Below, one piece after another: positions 50,053 to 58,564 of a stretch of 64,000 bases of DNA. Location of the stretch: contig JAGHIT010000094.1 in the NCBI GenBank assembly GCA_017887095.1, positions 1-64,000 of the forward strand, written 5' to 3'. This DNA comes from Clostridia bacterium (GTDB lineage Bacteria; Bacillota; Clostridia; Christensenellales; Borkfalkiaceae). Below the pieces are notes generated by a model, which was not told the DNA's origin, made no database searches, and saw only the letters and a program-made list of their open reading frames with translations. The first letter of the stretch is position 1, and the number at the start of each line of letters is the position of its first letter. A program made the translations under genes and the position numbers.

Positions 50053-52785
50053 ATGTTGAAGCTTTCTGAGATCACAAAAGACTATAGAGCTGTATCCGGA
50101 ACCGTTCACGCGCTTAAGGGCGTGAATCTGGAATTTCGCGAGAGTGAATTCGTCTGCATCCTTGGACCTTCCGGATGCGGAAAGACGACACTGCTCAATA
50201 TAATCGGCGGTTTGGATCACTATACTTCGGGCGACCTTGTTATCCAAGGTCGCTCAACCAAACATTTCAAAGACAGGGACTGGGATGTATATCGCAATCA
50301 CAGAATAGGTTTTATCTTTCAGTCCTATAACCTTATCCCGCATCAGACGGTACTGGGGAATGTGGAACTTGCTTTGACTATTGCCGGAGTAGGCAGAGAT
50401 GAACGCAGAGAGCGTGCAAAGCGGGCCATGGAGCGTGTCGGACTGGGCAACGAGTTGGATAAAAAGCCGAATCAGCTCTCGGGCGGTCAGATGCAGCGCG
50501 TTGCCATTGCTCGCGCGCTCGTCAACAATCCTGATATCCTGCTTGCGGACGAACCGACTGGTGCGCTGGATTCCGAGACAAGTGTCCAGATCATGGAATT
50601 GATCAAGGAGATCGCGGGTGAACGGCTTGTTATCATGGTCACACACAATCCCGAGCTCGCTTATCAGTACGCATCTCGTATTGTCAAGCTCAAGGACGGG
50701 CTTGTAGAATCTGATTCCTCGCCCTATCAGAGCACGGAAGGGGATTTCGGAGATATGTTGTCTGAAGCACGATCCGATTGCGTTCAAGCCGACGCCGAAC
50801 TTCCCGAAGCGGAAGAGCGTGAATCGTGTTCCGGTCAAAATCTGACGAAAAAAAGACCGCGGGCACGTATGAGCTTTTTGACGTCGCTTGCGCTCAGCGC
50901 AAGAAATCTGCTCACAAAAAAAGGGCGCACGATTTTGACGTCCGTTGCAGGCAGCATCGGTATCATCAGCGTCTGTCTTGTGCTGGCGCTCTCCAATGGG
51001 TTCAATAACTACATCCGTCAGACAGAAGAGGATATGCTTTCCTATTATCCCGTTACAATTTCGGAAAGTTCATTTGATCTGGCCTCGGTGATGACCTCGT
51101 TTACCTCGCCGCAGGATATGCCCGATATGTCCCAGCTGGACAATAAGGTATATATCGATTCCTTCCTCACCAGCCTTGCCAACGGCATGGCAGCCACCAA
51201 CAATATCTCCGATGAATACGTCGCTTATCTGGAGGCAATGGATTCATCGTGGTATTCGGAAATTATGTACAGCTACGGTGCAAGTCTTTCGGATAATTTA
51301 TTCCTTCAGGCAGAGACTTTCCCCGAGGGCGATAACAGCACTACACAACTGACAACGCGCTCATTGTCCAACCTGAAGAGTAAATACATTGCGGATTTGA
51401 TGGCATTTGCGTCGCAGTACAGTTCGCTTGTAGGATTTGCCGACTACTTTACCGATGTCGTCAATGTCATGCCCGGTACCTCAGATGAAGCAAATCTTGG
51501 CTACGGAAACTATGTCAAGGATCAGTACGAACTCATTGCGGGGCATTTCCCCGAAAATGAGAATGAAGTCGTGCTGGTGGTCGGTCAGAACAACCAGGTC
51601 ACAGATCTGACGTTGGCGCAGCTCGGGTTGTTGAGTGAAGATCGCTTTATGGAGCTGTTCAATCTCGGCGATGACGATGCGGAAGAAGTGGCGGATCCTG
51701 ATGCGGATAAGCTTCTTTTCGATGAGATCCTCGGGAAACGGTACACGCTTTATTTTAATGATGCCGTATATTCGAAAAACGAGAACTGGACACAGGCATC
51801 CTATCTGTCCAATCAATATCCGTTTTCTTACCAAGGAGATAGGACAAATTACAGCGATCCCAATGAGGACGTTCTGACGGCGGAGGAAGGCGAAGGGATC
51901 AATCTTACTATATCCGGCATTCTTCGCTTAAAGGAGGACCTTTCCTACGGATGTCTTTCTATGGGGCTCAATCTTACGGAAAAGACCGTCCGCGCATACA
52001 TTGAAGGAAATCTGAATTCCCGGATTGTCAACTGGATGAAGAGCGATGAGGCAAAATTCAGTTATGGGGGAACGGAAATTTATCTCATGCCCGTTGCGAC
52101 GGAGAATCTTACGGGCAGTTTTACGCTGTACGAGGTCATGACGGGCGTCAATGTTTACGTTGCCCAAACGCCGGACGATGCAATTAAAACGTTGGGCGGA
52201 AGCGACAGAGTGAGCCGCATCGCGATCTATGCAAACGATTTTGATAATAAAGAACGGGTGCTTGCCTATCTAGATCAATGGAATACAGATCACGACTACA
52301 GTGACGAGGCGCGTTCCATGCAGATCACATATACAGATACAGTGGGCATGCTGATGGGGATCATGCAAACGATGATCGATATCATCACCTATGTACTTGT
52401 TGCGTTTACGGCAATTTCGCTTGTCGTATCTTCGGTCATGATCGGCATCATTACCTATGTCTCTGTCGTCGAACGTGTCAAAGAGATCGGTGTTTTGCGC
52501 TCGCTCGGCGCCCGAAAACAGGATGTGAGAAACCTATTCAATGCGGAAACGTTTATCATTGGACTTGCAGCAGGGTTAATCGGCATAGCAATATCTTATA
52601 TTCTCTGCATCATTATCAGTCTTGTGCTGCAAATGCTGACCGGGATCGGAGGAATTGCCTCTCTGCCTGCGCTGACTGCATTTATTATGGTCAGTGTCAG
52701 CGTTGTTCTGACGCTTATTTCCGGACTCATTCCCGCGCAGTCCGCGGCGAAGAAAGATCCCGTCATCGCGCTCCGTACCGAATAA
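50053..52785 (+). CDS. ABC transporter, fused ATPase and FtsX-like permease
   Basis: A 910-residue MacB-type fusion. Residues 1-225 are the ATPase (GPSGCGKTT 38-46, Q-loop FIFQSYN, NQLSGGQMQRVAIARAL, LLADEPTGALD). After a linker come a membrane helix (about 300-325), a large extracytoplasmic domain (about 330-765) and three C-terminal helices (about 775-905) with VKEIGVLRSLGARKQDV, the FtsX signature. Such proteins move antibiotics, peptides or lipids mechanically across the envelope. With the MarR gene it is probably a stress- or drug-responsive exporter. Confidence 0.9.
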   Translation: MLKLSEITKDYRAVSGTVHALKGVNLEFRESEFVCILGPSGCGKTTLLNIIGGLDHYTSGDLVIQGRSTKHFKDRDWDVYRNHRIGFIFQSYNLIPHQTVLGNVELALTIAGVGRDERRERAKRAMERVGLGNELDKKPNQLSGGQMQRVAIARALVNNPDILLADEPTGALDSETSVQIMELIKEIAGERLVIMVTHNPELAYQYASRIVKLKDGLVESDSSPYQSTEGDFGDMLSEARSDCVQADAELPEAEERESCSGQNLTKKRPRARMSFLTSLALSARNLLTKKGRTILTSVAGSIGIISVCLVLALSNGFNNYIRQTEEDMLSYYPVTISESSFDLASVMTSFTSPQDMPDMSQLDNKVYIDSFLTSLANGMAATNNISDEYVAYLEAMDSSWYSEIMYSYGASLSDNLFLQAETFPEGDNSTTQLTTRSLSNLKSKYIADLMAFASQYSSLVGFADYFTDVVNVMPGTSDEANLGYGNYVKDQYELIAGHFPENENEVVLVVGQNNQVTDLTLAQLGLLSEDRFMELFNLGDDDAEEVADPDADKLLFDEILGKRYTLYFNDAVYSKNENWTQASYLSNQYPFSYQGDRTNYSDPNEDVLTAEEGEGINLTISGILRLKEDLSYGCLSMGLNLTEKTVRAYIEGNLNSRIVNWMKSDEAKFSYGGTEIYLMPVATENLTGSFTLYEVMTGVNVYVAQTPDDAIKTLGGSDRVSRIAIYANDFDNKERVLAYLDQWNTDHDYSDEARSMQITYTDTVGMLMGIMQTMIDIITYVLVAFTAISLVVSSVMIGIITYVSVVERVKEIGVLRSLGARKQDVRNLFNAETFIIGLAAGLIGIAISYILCIIISLVLQMLTGIGGIASLPALTAFIMVSVSVVLTLISGLIPAQSAAKKDPVIALRTE

Positions 52786-52836
52786 AAAAGATCGTTTCGG
52801 ACCATACTGTCGGTACTATATGGAGCGAGGCATACG

Positions 52837-52911
52837 ATGGCGAAGAAAAAAATCAAAAAACTTACCGACGAAGAATACGAAAGATACGTCAGACGCCTGT
52901 TGCAGCGCTGA
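52837..52911 (+). CDS. Small basic peptide, 24 residues
   Basis: ATG 52837 follows GGAGCGAGG and reads MAKKKIKKLTDEEYERYVRR then LLQR to a TGA. A strong terminator begins 13 bases later. The charged, helix-forming composition and the terminator support real expression. Function unknown. Confidence 0.5.
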   Translation: MAKKKIKKLTDEEYERYVRRLLQR

Positions 52912-52923
52912 TAACATGACGAC

Positions 52924-52955
52924 AAGGACTTCGCTTACGCGAGGTCCTTTTTTTT
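52924..52955 (+). terminator. Terminator after the small peptide gene
   Basis: AAGGACTTCGC (52924-52934) pairs with GCGAGGTCCTT (52939-52949), one wobble, followed by eight T residues. Confidence 0.9.
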
Positions 52956-53048
52956 CGTCAAAAGAGGACGTCAGACGACTTTTTATTCCGCAATATGTTT
53001 TCTGCGCATGTGATAAAATGCAGGAAAATGCGCGCGCGGGAGGACCGT

Positions 53049-53762
53049 ATGGCAAGAAAGATCGTGATCACGTCGGGAAAGGGTGGTGTCGGAAAGACGA
53101 CTGTCTGCTGTAATCTTGCCGTCCAGCTTGCGCGGCAGGGCTACCGCGTCATTGTATGTGACCTTGACTTCGGATTAAACAATGCAGATGTCGTGTTGGG
53201 TGTGGAAAACCGCGCTCTGTATGACATCCTTGATGCAGTAGAGGGGAGATGCCGTCCGAAACAGGCCTTAGTTTCACATCCGCGTTATCCAACACTTCAT
53301 GTCCTATCCAGTAATCGTGTGCTGGAACGCTATGTTTCTCCGCAGGCGATCCGTCTGATTCTCGATTCGCTTGCACCGCAATTTGATTATATTCTGATCG
53401 ATTCGCCTGCGGGGATTGAAGATGGCTTTCATCGGGCTGCTTCATGTGCGGAAGAAGCGCTTCTGGTTACGACGCCGCATATTTCAGCCCTGCGCGACGC
53501 GGATCGGGTAGCGGGGATTTTAAAAAGTTACAAGTTCTCTGCGGTGGGACTGGTCGTAAATCAAATTCGCAGGGAGAGACGTCGTAGCGGAATGCTTACG
53601 CCCGATGAAATATCAACCGCGCTTCGAGTGCCGCTTGTCGGAATCGTAACAGAAGAAGATAAAATATTCAGAGAAAATGTTGTCACACGTTCACGCGCAT
53701 TCCGCGCATTGGCAGAATCATGCGTCAATTTATCGCATGCAGCAAAAAGGAGACTGAAATGA
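53049..53762 (+). CDS. minD: Septum site-determining ATPase MinD
   Basis: MinD positions division by recruiting MinC to the membrane. The 237-residue protein has the deviant Walker A GKGGVGKTT (about 10-18), DLDFGLNNADVVLG, DYILIDSPAGIE and a C-terminal amphipathic tail (VNLSHAAKRRLK). ATG 53049 follows GGGAGG. minE overlaps it; minC is not nearby. Confidence 0.93.
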   Translation: MARKIVITSGKGGVGKTTVCCNLAVQLARQGYRVIVCDLDFGLNNADVVLGVENRALYDILDAVEGRCRPKQALVSHPRYPTLHVLSSNRVLERYVSPQAIRLILDSLAPQFDYILIDSPAGIEDGFHRAASCAEEALLVTTPHISALRDADRVAGILKSYKFSAVGLVVNQIRRERRRSGMLTPDEISTALRVPLVGIVTEEDKIFRENVVTRSRAFRALAESCVNLSHAAKRRLK

Positions 53763-53980
53763 GAGACAAGGAAAGATTGGAAAATATTCTTCGACACGAT
53801 AAGGCAATTATCAGTGAAGCATGTGAAGCCGCTGCTGTGCGCGATTTTGCACATGTCGCGGAAGAGTACTTTGAGCTGGACGGACAGATGAATTTTTCCG
53901 TGCGTGAAGAGCGTGGAAAAACGATGGTTCTGCTTACATTCCGTGTAACGAGGGTGAAAAATTTTACACAGCTTCGCTAA
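53759..53980 (+). CDS. minE: Short MinE-like topological specificity factor
   Basis: A 73-residue protein directly coupled to minD (ATGA overlap). KERLENILRHDKA matches the MinE anti-MinCD helix and the end (YFELDGQMNFSVRE, then LLTFRVTRVK) follows the MinE beta pattern. It is shorter than the usual 85-90 residues: the N-terminal membrane-targeting helix is nearly absent. Assignment relies on this similarity and on position. Confidence 0.8.
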   Translation: MRDKERLENILRHDKAIISEACEAAAVRDFAHVAEEYFELDGQMNFSVREERGKTMVLLTFRVTRVKNFTQLR

Positions 53981-53995
53981 ATACGATCTTGATAA

Positions 53996-54024
53996 TTGAC
54001 AAATTCGTTTCATTTGTGTATAAT
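53996..54024 (+). promoter_or_regulatory. Promoter of degV copy 1
   Basis: TTGACA (53996-54001), 17 bases, TATAAT (54019-54024). The leader is about 30 bases with GGACGGAACGG before ATG 54062. Confidence 0.75.
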
Positions 54025-54061
54025 TTTTCCATAAGAATCAAGAGGACGGAACGGAAGTACT

Positions 54062-54931
54062 ATGGCAAGAAAATTTGCGTTGATTACAGATTCAGGAAGC
54101 GATATGCCTGCAGATTACTTTGCAGCGCATGAAATTGATTGTGTCAAACTCGGTTTCACGTTGGATGGAGCGACCTACGGAGAAGACGGGGGTGAAATGG
54201 ATGTAAAAGAGTTTTACGAGCTTCTGCGAAACGGAGCTATGCCCAAGACTTTTCAGATTACCCCCGCACAGGCGCTCTCTCATATCGAGCCGTTCGCTAA
54301 GGAAGGCAAGGACATTCTTATTATCGCATTTTCTTCGGGATTGTCCGGAACATATGAAAGCTATCTGACCGCGGCAAAGGAAATCAAGGAAAAATATCCC
54401 GGCGTCGAGGTCTGTGTCGTTGATTCGCTTTGCGCTTCCTGCGGGCAAGGTCTCCTGCTGGATTATGTTGTTAAAAAGGCGGATTCCGGTGCAAGTTTAC
54501 AAGAAACGGTCGCTTATGCAGAAGATTTGAAGTGGCACATCTGCCATTATTTTACAGTGGATGATTTGTTTCATCTCAAACGCGGCGGCAGAGTTTCCGG
54601 TACAACGGCGGCGATCGGCTCCCTTCTTCGCATCAAGCCGGTTCTCCATGTTGATAATGAGGGACACCTGATTGCTATCGGAAAGACGATGGGAAGAAGA
54701 AAATCTATTTCTGCGTTGGTTGAAAAAATGGTTGAGTTGCACACGTTGGGCAAGGACGATCCGATTTTTATCAGCCACGGCGACTGTCAGGGGGACGTTG
54801 ACTATCTGATCGGCCTCATTAAGGAGCGTTTCGGGGATCGGAAGATTTATGTTAATATGATCGGAAACGTCATTGGTACGCATTCCGGAGCAGGGACGGT
54901 TGCGCTTTTCTTTAAGGGAAAGCATAGATAA
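54062..54931 (+). CDS. DegV family fatty-acid-binding protein, copy 1
   Basis: A 289-residue member of the DegV/FakB family, which binds a fatty acid so that FakA can phosphorylate it. LITDSGSDMPADYF at the start, FSSGLSGTYESY (phosphate-side Ser and Thr, about 96-107), and HLKRGGRVSGTTAAIGSLLRIKPVL are the family blocks. Single-gene unit with its own promoter and terminator. fakA is not in the window. Confidence 0.92.
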   Translation: MARKFALITDSGSDMPADYFAAHEIDCVKLGFTLDGATYGEDGGEMDVKEFYELLRNGAMPKTFQITPAQALSHIEPFAKEGKDILIIAFSSGLSGTYESYLTAAKEIKEKYPGVEVCVVDSLCASCGQGLLLDYVVKKADSGASLQETVAYAEDLKWHICHYFTVDDLFHLKRGGRVSGTTAAIGSLLRIKPVLHVDNEGHLIAIGKTMGRRKSISALVEKMVELHTLGKDDPIFISHGDCQGDVDYLIGLIKERFGDRKIYVNMIGNVIGTHSGAGTVALFFKGKHR

Positions 54932-54943
54932 TTTGATGTTTTG

Positions 54944-54970
54944 GGGTGAGCCGCTGCGCTCACCCTTTTT
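54944..54970 (+). terminator. Terminator after degV copy 1
   Basis: GGGTGAGC (54944-54951) pairs with GCTCACCC (54958-54965), followed by five T residues. Confidence 0.88.
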
Positions 54971-55014
54971 AACAAAATTGATCATCGTTGCATATACTGC
55001 GTGGGGTGGAGTAT

Positions 55015-55689
55015 ATGCGAATTTGTTTTGTGACGAACGGCAGCCTATCTGAGCATTCGACACGACTTCAGGAGCGCGGCACGGATATCATCCTGTGCGG
55101 GTTTCAGGCGATCGGAGACGTCAGCTATGAACGTGAACTGAAGGGGGAGACCAATCTCTTTGAGGATGTTGCGATCTTTTCCAAAGAGATGCGAGGTATT
55201 GTAGTCGGGGGTTGTTTTACCGATGTAAGAGGCTTACGTCGAAAGTCGGTCGTCGTTGCAGAAAAGGGGCGGATCCTCGGCGTTTCAGATATGGTTAATC
55301 GCATTGACGGAGGATTGTTTCGTGCAGGAGCAGGTATTAAAATTTATGAAACCGCGGTCGGAAAACTGGGAATCATTGTGGCAGAAGACCTGTACTTTCC
55401 GCGAGTGGGTGAAACGCTTTCTGTATGCGGAGCGGATATGGCGATCTGCATCTTTGAACAATTTTCTGACAGCATAGAACCTGTGCTTGCGCGTGCTCAG
55501 GCTTATTTTTACGGGATTCCGTTTTTACTTTGCGGATACGGATATGCGTTTGTTGCAGATATCGGCGGAAAAGTGCGCTTCTCATCTCCGCAAAATCTCA
55601 GTACACTGGAATTATCCCGTGAGCAAGAGTATCATCTGGTGGAAACTCGTCAACGCGGATTTTTTCACAAGAAAAGAAGTGGATTTTAG
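55015..55689 (+). CDS. Nitrilase-fold protein without catalytic residues
   Basis: A 224-residue protein that follows the carbon-nitrogen hydrolase pattern: IVVGGCFTDVRG, GIIVAEDLYFPRVGETL then SVCGADMAI, and ARAQAYFYGIPFLLCG. In active members the nucleophile Cys lies in ICYDLRFPE; here the position is Ala (VAEDLYFPR). The Glu of FPE and the Lys after the G-x-I-x-G strand are also missing. It should therefore not hydrolyse amides and may be a binding or regulatory protein. ATG 55015 follows GGGGTGGAG. The next gene has its own promoter. Confidence 0.72.
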   Translation: MRICFVTNGSLSEHSTRLQERGTDIILCGFQAIGDVSYERELKGETNLFEDVAIFSKEMRGIVVGGCFTDVRGLRRKSVVVAEKGRILGVSDMVNRIDGGLFRAGAGIKIYETAVGKLGIIVAEDLYFPRVGETLSVCGADMAICIFEQFSDSIEPVLARAQAYFYGIPFLLCGYGYAFVADIGGKVRFSSPQNLSTLELSREQEYHLVETRQRGFFHKKRSGF

Positions 55690-55692
55690 GGA

Positions 55693-55721
55693 TTGCATTT
55701 GCATGCAAACTGTGATATAAT
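55693..55721 (+). promoter_or_regulatory. Leaderless promoter of HEPN-like/CBS gene 1
   Basis: TTGCAT (55693-55698), 17 bases, TATAAT (55716-55721), then exactly 6 bases to ATG 55728. No Shine-Dalgarno. Confidence 0.75.
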
Positions 55722-55727
55722 CGGATT

Positions 55728-56432
55728 ATGTCAAATGCGATCGAGTTTATTTCTGCCTTTAATATCATTGATTCGCGGATGCGAGCGATTTACCGGGGTA
55801 AGGGAAATCTTCAATTTTCCGATCTTGTACGGCGGTGTGCGGAATTTCAAATGACAATCCGAAAATACGAAGAAGATTTACTTCTGTGTGCACGGCTCCG
55901 GAACGTCATTGTTCACGAGAGCAGAAAGGATCGGATTATTGCGGAACCATGCGATGAACTTACACGTCTTATTTGTCATGTGGCGGAGTTGTTGCAGTCG
56001 CCGCCGCAGCTGTCTTTGCTTAAACCAAAAAAAGTAACTTTTCTTTCTTCAGAGACGGAGCTTGGGCAAGCGATAGAAAAGATTTCAAAGACAAATTATT
56101 CCAATCTGCCCGTCTATGATGGCAAACGATTGATTGGTGTGCTCAATAATCGTCGAATTGTCCGTGTTTTAGGTCAACTACTTGAGCAAGGGGGAACGAT
56201 AGAGGAGTGCTTGAAATTACCTTGCGCCAATGTGCTTCATGAAGACGATATGACGCGGTTTTACCGTATCCTCGGCAGACAAAACACAATTCAGGATGTA
56301 ATTGATGCATTTGAAGAAAATCGAAAGCTGCTTGCAGTTCTTGTAACGGTTTCAGGGAAACCGAATGATGAAATTGTCAATCTTCTTACAAGCGCCGATT
56401 TGCCGATGTTGATTCGCTTTTTAGATGAATAG
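55728..56432 (+). CDS. HEPN-like domain fused to a CBS pair, copy 1
   Basis: A 234-residue protein. Residues 1-90 are helical and contain LRNVIVHES, with R58-N59 and H63: this RN-x3-H form is that of HEPN ribonuclease domains. Residues about 100-234 resemble a CBS-domain pair (FLSSETELGQAIEKI, YSNLPVYDGKRLIGVLNNRRIVRVL, then TIQDVIDAFEENRKLLAVLV), a fold that usually binds adenine nucleotides. A paralogue with the same layout lies at 61.8-62.6 kb. Ribonuclease activity is inferred only. Followed by a hairpin. Confidence 0.7.
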   Translation: MSNAIEFISAFNIIDSRMRAIYRGKGNLQFSDLVRRCAEFQMTIRKYEEDLLLCARLRNVIVHESRKDRIIAEPCDELTRLICHVAELLQSPPQLSLLKPKKVTFLSSETELGQAIEKISKTNYSNLPVYDGKRLIGVLNNRRIVRVLGQLLEQGGTIEECLKLPCANVLHEDDMTRFYRILGRQNTIQDVIDAFEENRKLLAVLVTVSGKPNDEIVNLLTSADLPMLIRFLDE

Positions 56433-56450
56433 TTTTATAGATGGTGTAAA

Positions 56451-56483
56451 GACAATATCCGCGGTAAAACCGCGGATATTGTC
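56451..56483 (+). terminator. Perfect hairpin after HEPN-like/CBS gene 1
   Basis: A perfect 14-bp stem pairs 56451-56464 (GACAATATCCGCGG) with 56470-56483 around TAAAA. No T-tract, so termination may need help. Confidence 0.6.
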
Positions 56484-56629
56484 AAATATGGTTGAGTCTT
56501 GTGTGGTTAATGTAATACATCCGAATGCATGGATGGCAAATCAAATTTATAACTTAAAATTCCTAACTATCAATTAAATTGTATCGATAAAATTCGGAAA
56601 AGTCAAGTATTTTCATGTAATTATTATAA

Positions 56630-56668
56630 AAAAATCAAAAACTCTTGCATATCGGCAAGAGTTTTTGA
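56630..56668 (-). terminator. Terminator of degV copy 2
   Basis: A perfect 14-bp stem pairs 56635-56648 with 56655-56668; on the minus strand a run of T residues follows. Confidence 0.88.
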
Positions 56669-56677
56669 TTACACAAT

Positions 56678-57550
56678 TCAATAACAGCGTTCAACCGTAA
56701 CAGCCAATGCTCCGGGACCGATATGACATGAAACGGACAGAGACAAAGGATCGACGTGCGCTATTGCGATCGTAGGAAAAATAGCCTCCAACTCCTTTTT
56801 AAATACAGATGCTTCATGGGAAAGGTTGGTATGCGCTATAGATATTTTCATTTCTCCTTTTGCAGTATAATCAGCAAAACGAGTGCGTAAGTCGTTACGG
56901 ATCGCTTCGATCATGACCTGTTTTGCTTGCGAGAGAGAATGAACCTTTTTGAAAGCGTCAAGTTTTTCTCCCTGAATTTGCAATACAGGCTTGATGCGAA
57001 GGATGCTGCCGACAAGAGCGGCGGCCGGAGTGAGTCTGCCGCCTTTTTTCAGATATTTTAATGTGTCCAATGCAATATAAATACTGCTGTCGAATTTGGT
57101 CTTCATCAGATATGATTCGATCTCAGCGGCAGATTTTCCTTCCTCAAGCATTTTAAGGGCATCTAAGACACTGCTTTTCTGAGTGACAGAGATGCGTTGA
57201 TTATCGATAACATGAACTCTGCCATGATACTCTTTTGAAAGAGTCATTGCGGTATGGCAGGATTCCGAGAGTCCGCTCGACATGGGAATATGGATAATTT
57301 CTACATCCTCTCCTTCTGCAAGAAGCGCATCCCAAAGTTCGGTTACTGTTGCAACGGCAGGCTGGGAGGTGGAGACATTCGCTTCGCCTTCCAAATGCTG
57401 ATAGAATTCTTCCTGCGTGAGGTTGATATCTTCCAGATAGTCTTCACCGTTGATCAGAAATGGCATCGGAATGACGGAAATCCCCAACTGTTTTGCCTCC
57501 GTCTGCGTGATGCCGCTGTTAGAATCTGTGACGATTTTTACGTTTGACAT
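56678..57550 (-). CDS. DegV family fatty-acid-binding protein, copy 2
   Basis: A 290-residue FakB/DegV protein, only distantly similar to the copy at 54 kb. VTDSNSGITQTEAKQLGISVIPMPF, IPMSSGLSESCHTA and YLKKGGRLTPAAALVGSILRIKPVLQ are the family blocks. ATG 57550 is chosen because GGAG lies 6 bases upstream. Two different DegV copies in one window suggest selectivity for different fatty acids. Confidence 0.92.
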   Translation of the reverse strand: MSNVKIVTDSNSGITQTEAKQLGISVIPMPFLINGEDYLEDINLTQEEFYQHLEGEANVSTSQPAVATVTELWDALLAEGEDVEIIHIPMSSGLSESCHTAMTLSKEYHGRVHVIDNQRISVTQKSSVLDALKMLEEGKSAAEIESYLMKTKFDSSIYIALDTLKYLKKGGRLTPAAALVGSILRIKPVLQIQGEKLDAFKKVHSLSQAKQVMIEAIRNDLRTRFADYTAKGEMKISIAHTNLSHEASVFKKELEAIFPTIAIAHVDPLSLSVSCHIGPGALAVTVERCY

Positions 57551-57654
57551 ATGTTTCTCCAATATTTCATTTATTGAACTAATTGACAGTATACTTCATT
57601 TGTGATAAGATGTCAAGAGATAGAGGGAAGATTGAGAAAAATTCCGTATCTGCA

Positions 57655-57683
57655 TTGACAAGAATACGAGTGCGGAGTATAAT
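57655..57683 (+). promoter_or_regulatory. Promoter of nfnAB
   Basis: TTGACA (57655-57660), 17 bases, TATAAT (57678-57683), both perfect. The leader is about 30 bases and has AAAGGGG before ATG 57721. Confidence 0.85.
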
Positions 57684-57720
57684 ATTCCGTGAAATTATGC
57701 AAAGGGGTTGTTTCAGTTCT

Positions 57721-58563
57721 ATGTACCAGATTGTAAGAAAAGAAGCGCTCAATCCGACGGTAATGCGAATGGATATATATGCTCCACTCATTGCCAAAAA
57801 AGCGAAAGCTGGTCAGTTTATCATTCTTCGGGCCGATGAACGAGGAGAGCGAATCCCACTCACGGTCGCAGGCTGTGACCGGGAAGCAGGTCTTGTAACG
57901 ATCATTTTCCAGATTGTCGGCGGCGCGACGATGACGCTTGCAACGTTGCCACAGGGAGGTTGCGTTGCCGACTTTGTCGGACCGCTCGGGACTCCTACGC
58001 ATATCGAGGGATTAAAAAAAGTCGCAGTCGTCGGAGGCGGCGTCGGCTGCGCGATCGCGTTACCCGTTGCGCGAGCGTTGCATGAGCAGGGGACGCAGGT
58101 CACCTCCATCGTGGGCTTCCGCAATCAGGATCTCGTCATTCTGGAAGAGGAGTTCAAAGCCTGCAGCGACCGCTTCTATATGATGACGGACGACGGCTCG
58201 TACGGCGAAAAGGGCAATGTCTGCGTGCCGCTCAACCGCCTTTTAGAGAGCGGCGAGACCTTTGACGCGGTCATCACGATCGGACCGCTCATCATGATGA
58301 AGTTTGTCGCGGAGGCGACAAAACCATACGGGATTAAGACGATCGCCAGCATGAATCCCATCATGATCGACGGCACGGGCATGTGCGGCTGCTGCCGCGT
58401 CACCGTGGGCGGCGAAATGAAGTTCGCCTGCGTGGATGGTCCCGATTTTGACGCCCATCTCATCGACTTTGACGAGGCGATGAAGCGTTCGCGCACCTAT
58501 GTCGAATTTGAGGCAAAGGCGCGCGAAAAGCACTGCAATCTCTTCAAGAAGGAGGTCAACTGA
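57721..58563 (+). CDS. nfnA: NfnA, small subunit of ferredoxin-dependent NADPH transhydrogenase
   Basis: NfnAB is an electron-bifurcating enzyme that reduces two NADP with NADH and reduced ferredoxin. This 280-residue FAD/NAD-binding protein of the dihydroorotate dehydrogenase electron-transfer family has AGQFIILRADERGERIPLTVAG (FAD), KVAVVGGGVGCAIALPVARAL (NAD), and a C-terminal 2Fe-2S site, GTGMCGCCRVTVGGEMKFACVDGPDFD. Length and pairing with the next gene (1-base gap) match NfnA. SudB-type sulphide dehydrogenase is the alternative name for the same complex. Confidence 0.88.
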   Translation: MYQIVRKEALNPTVMRMDIYAPLIAKKAKAGQFIILRADERGERIPLTVAGCDREAGLVTIIFQIVGGATMTLATLPQGGCVADFVGPLGTPTHIEGLKKVAVVGGGVGCAIALPVARALHEQGTQVTSIVGFRNQDLVILEEEFKACSDRFYMMTDDGSYGEKGNVCVPLNRLLESGETFDAVITIGPLIMMKFVAEATKPYGIKTIASMNPIMIDGTGMCGCCRVTVGGEMKFACVDGPDFDAHLIDFDEAMKRSRTYVEFEAKAREKHCNLFKKEVN

Positions 58564-58564
58564 A

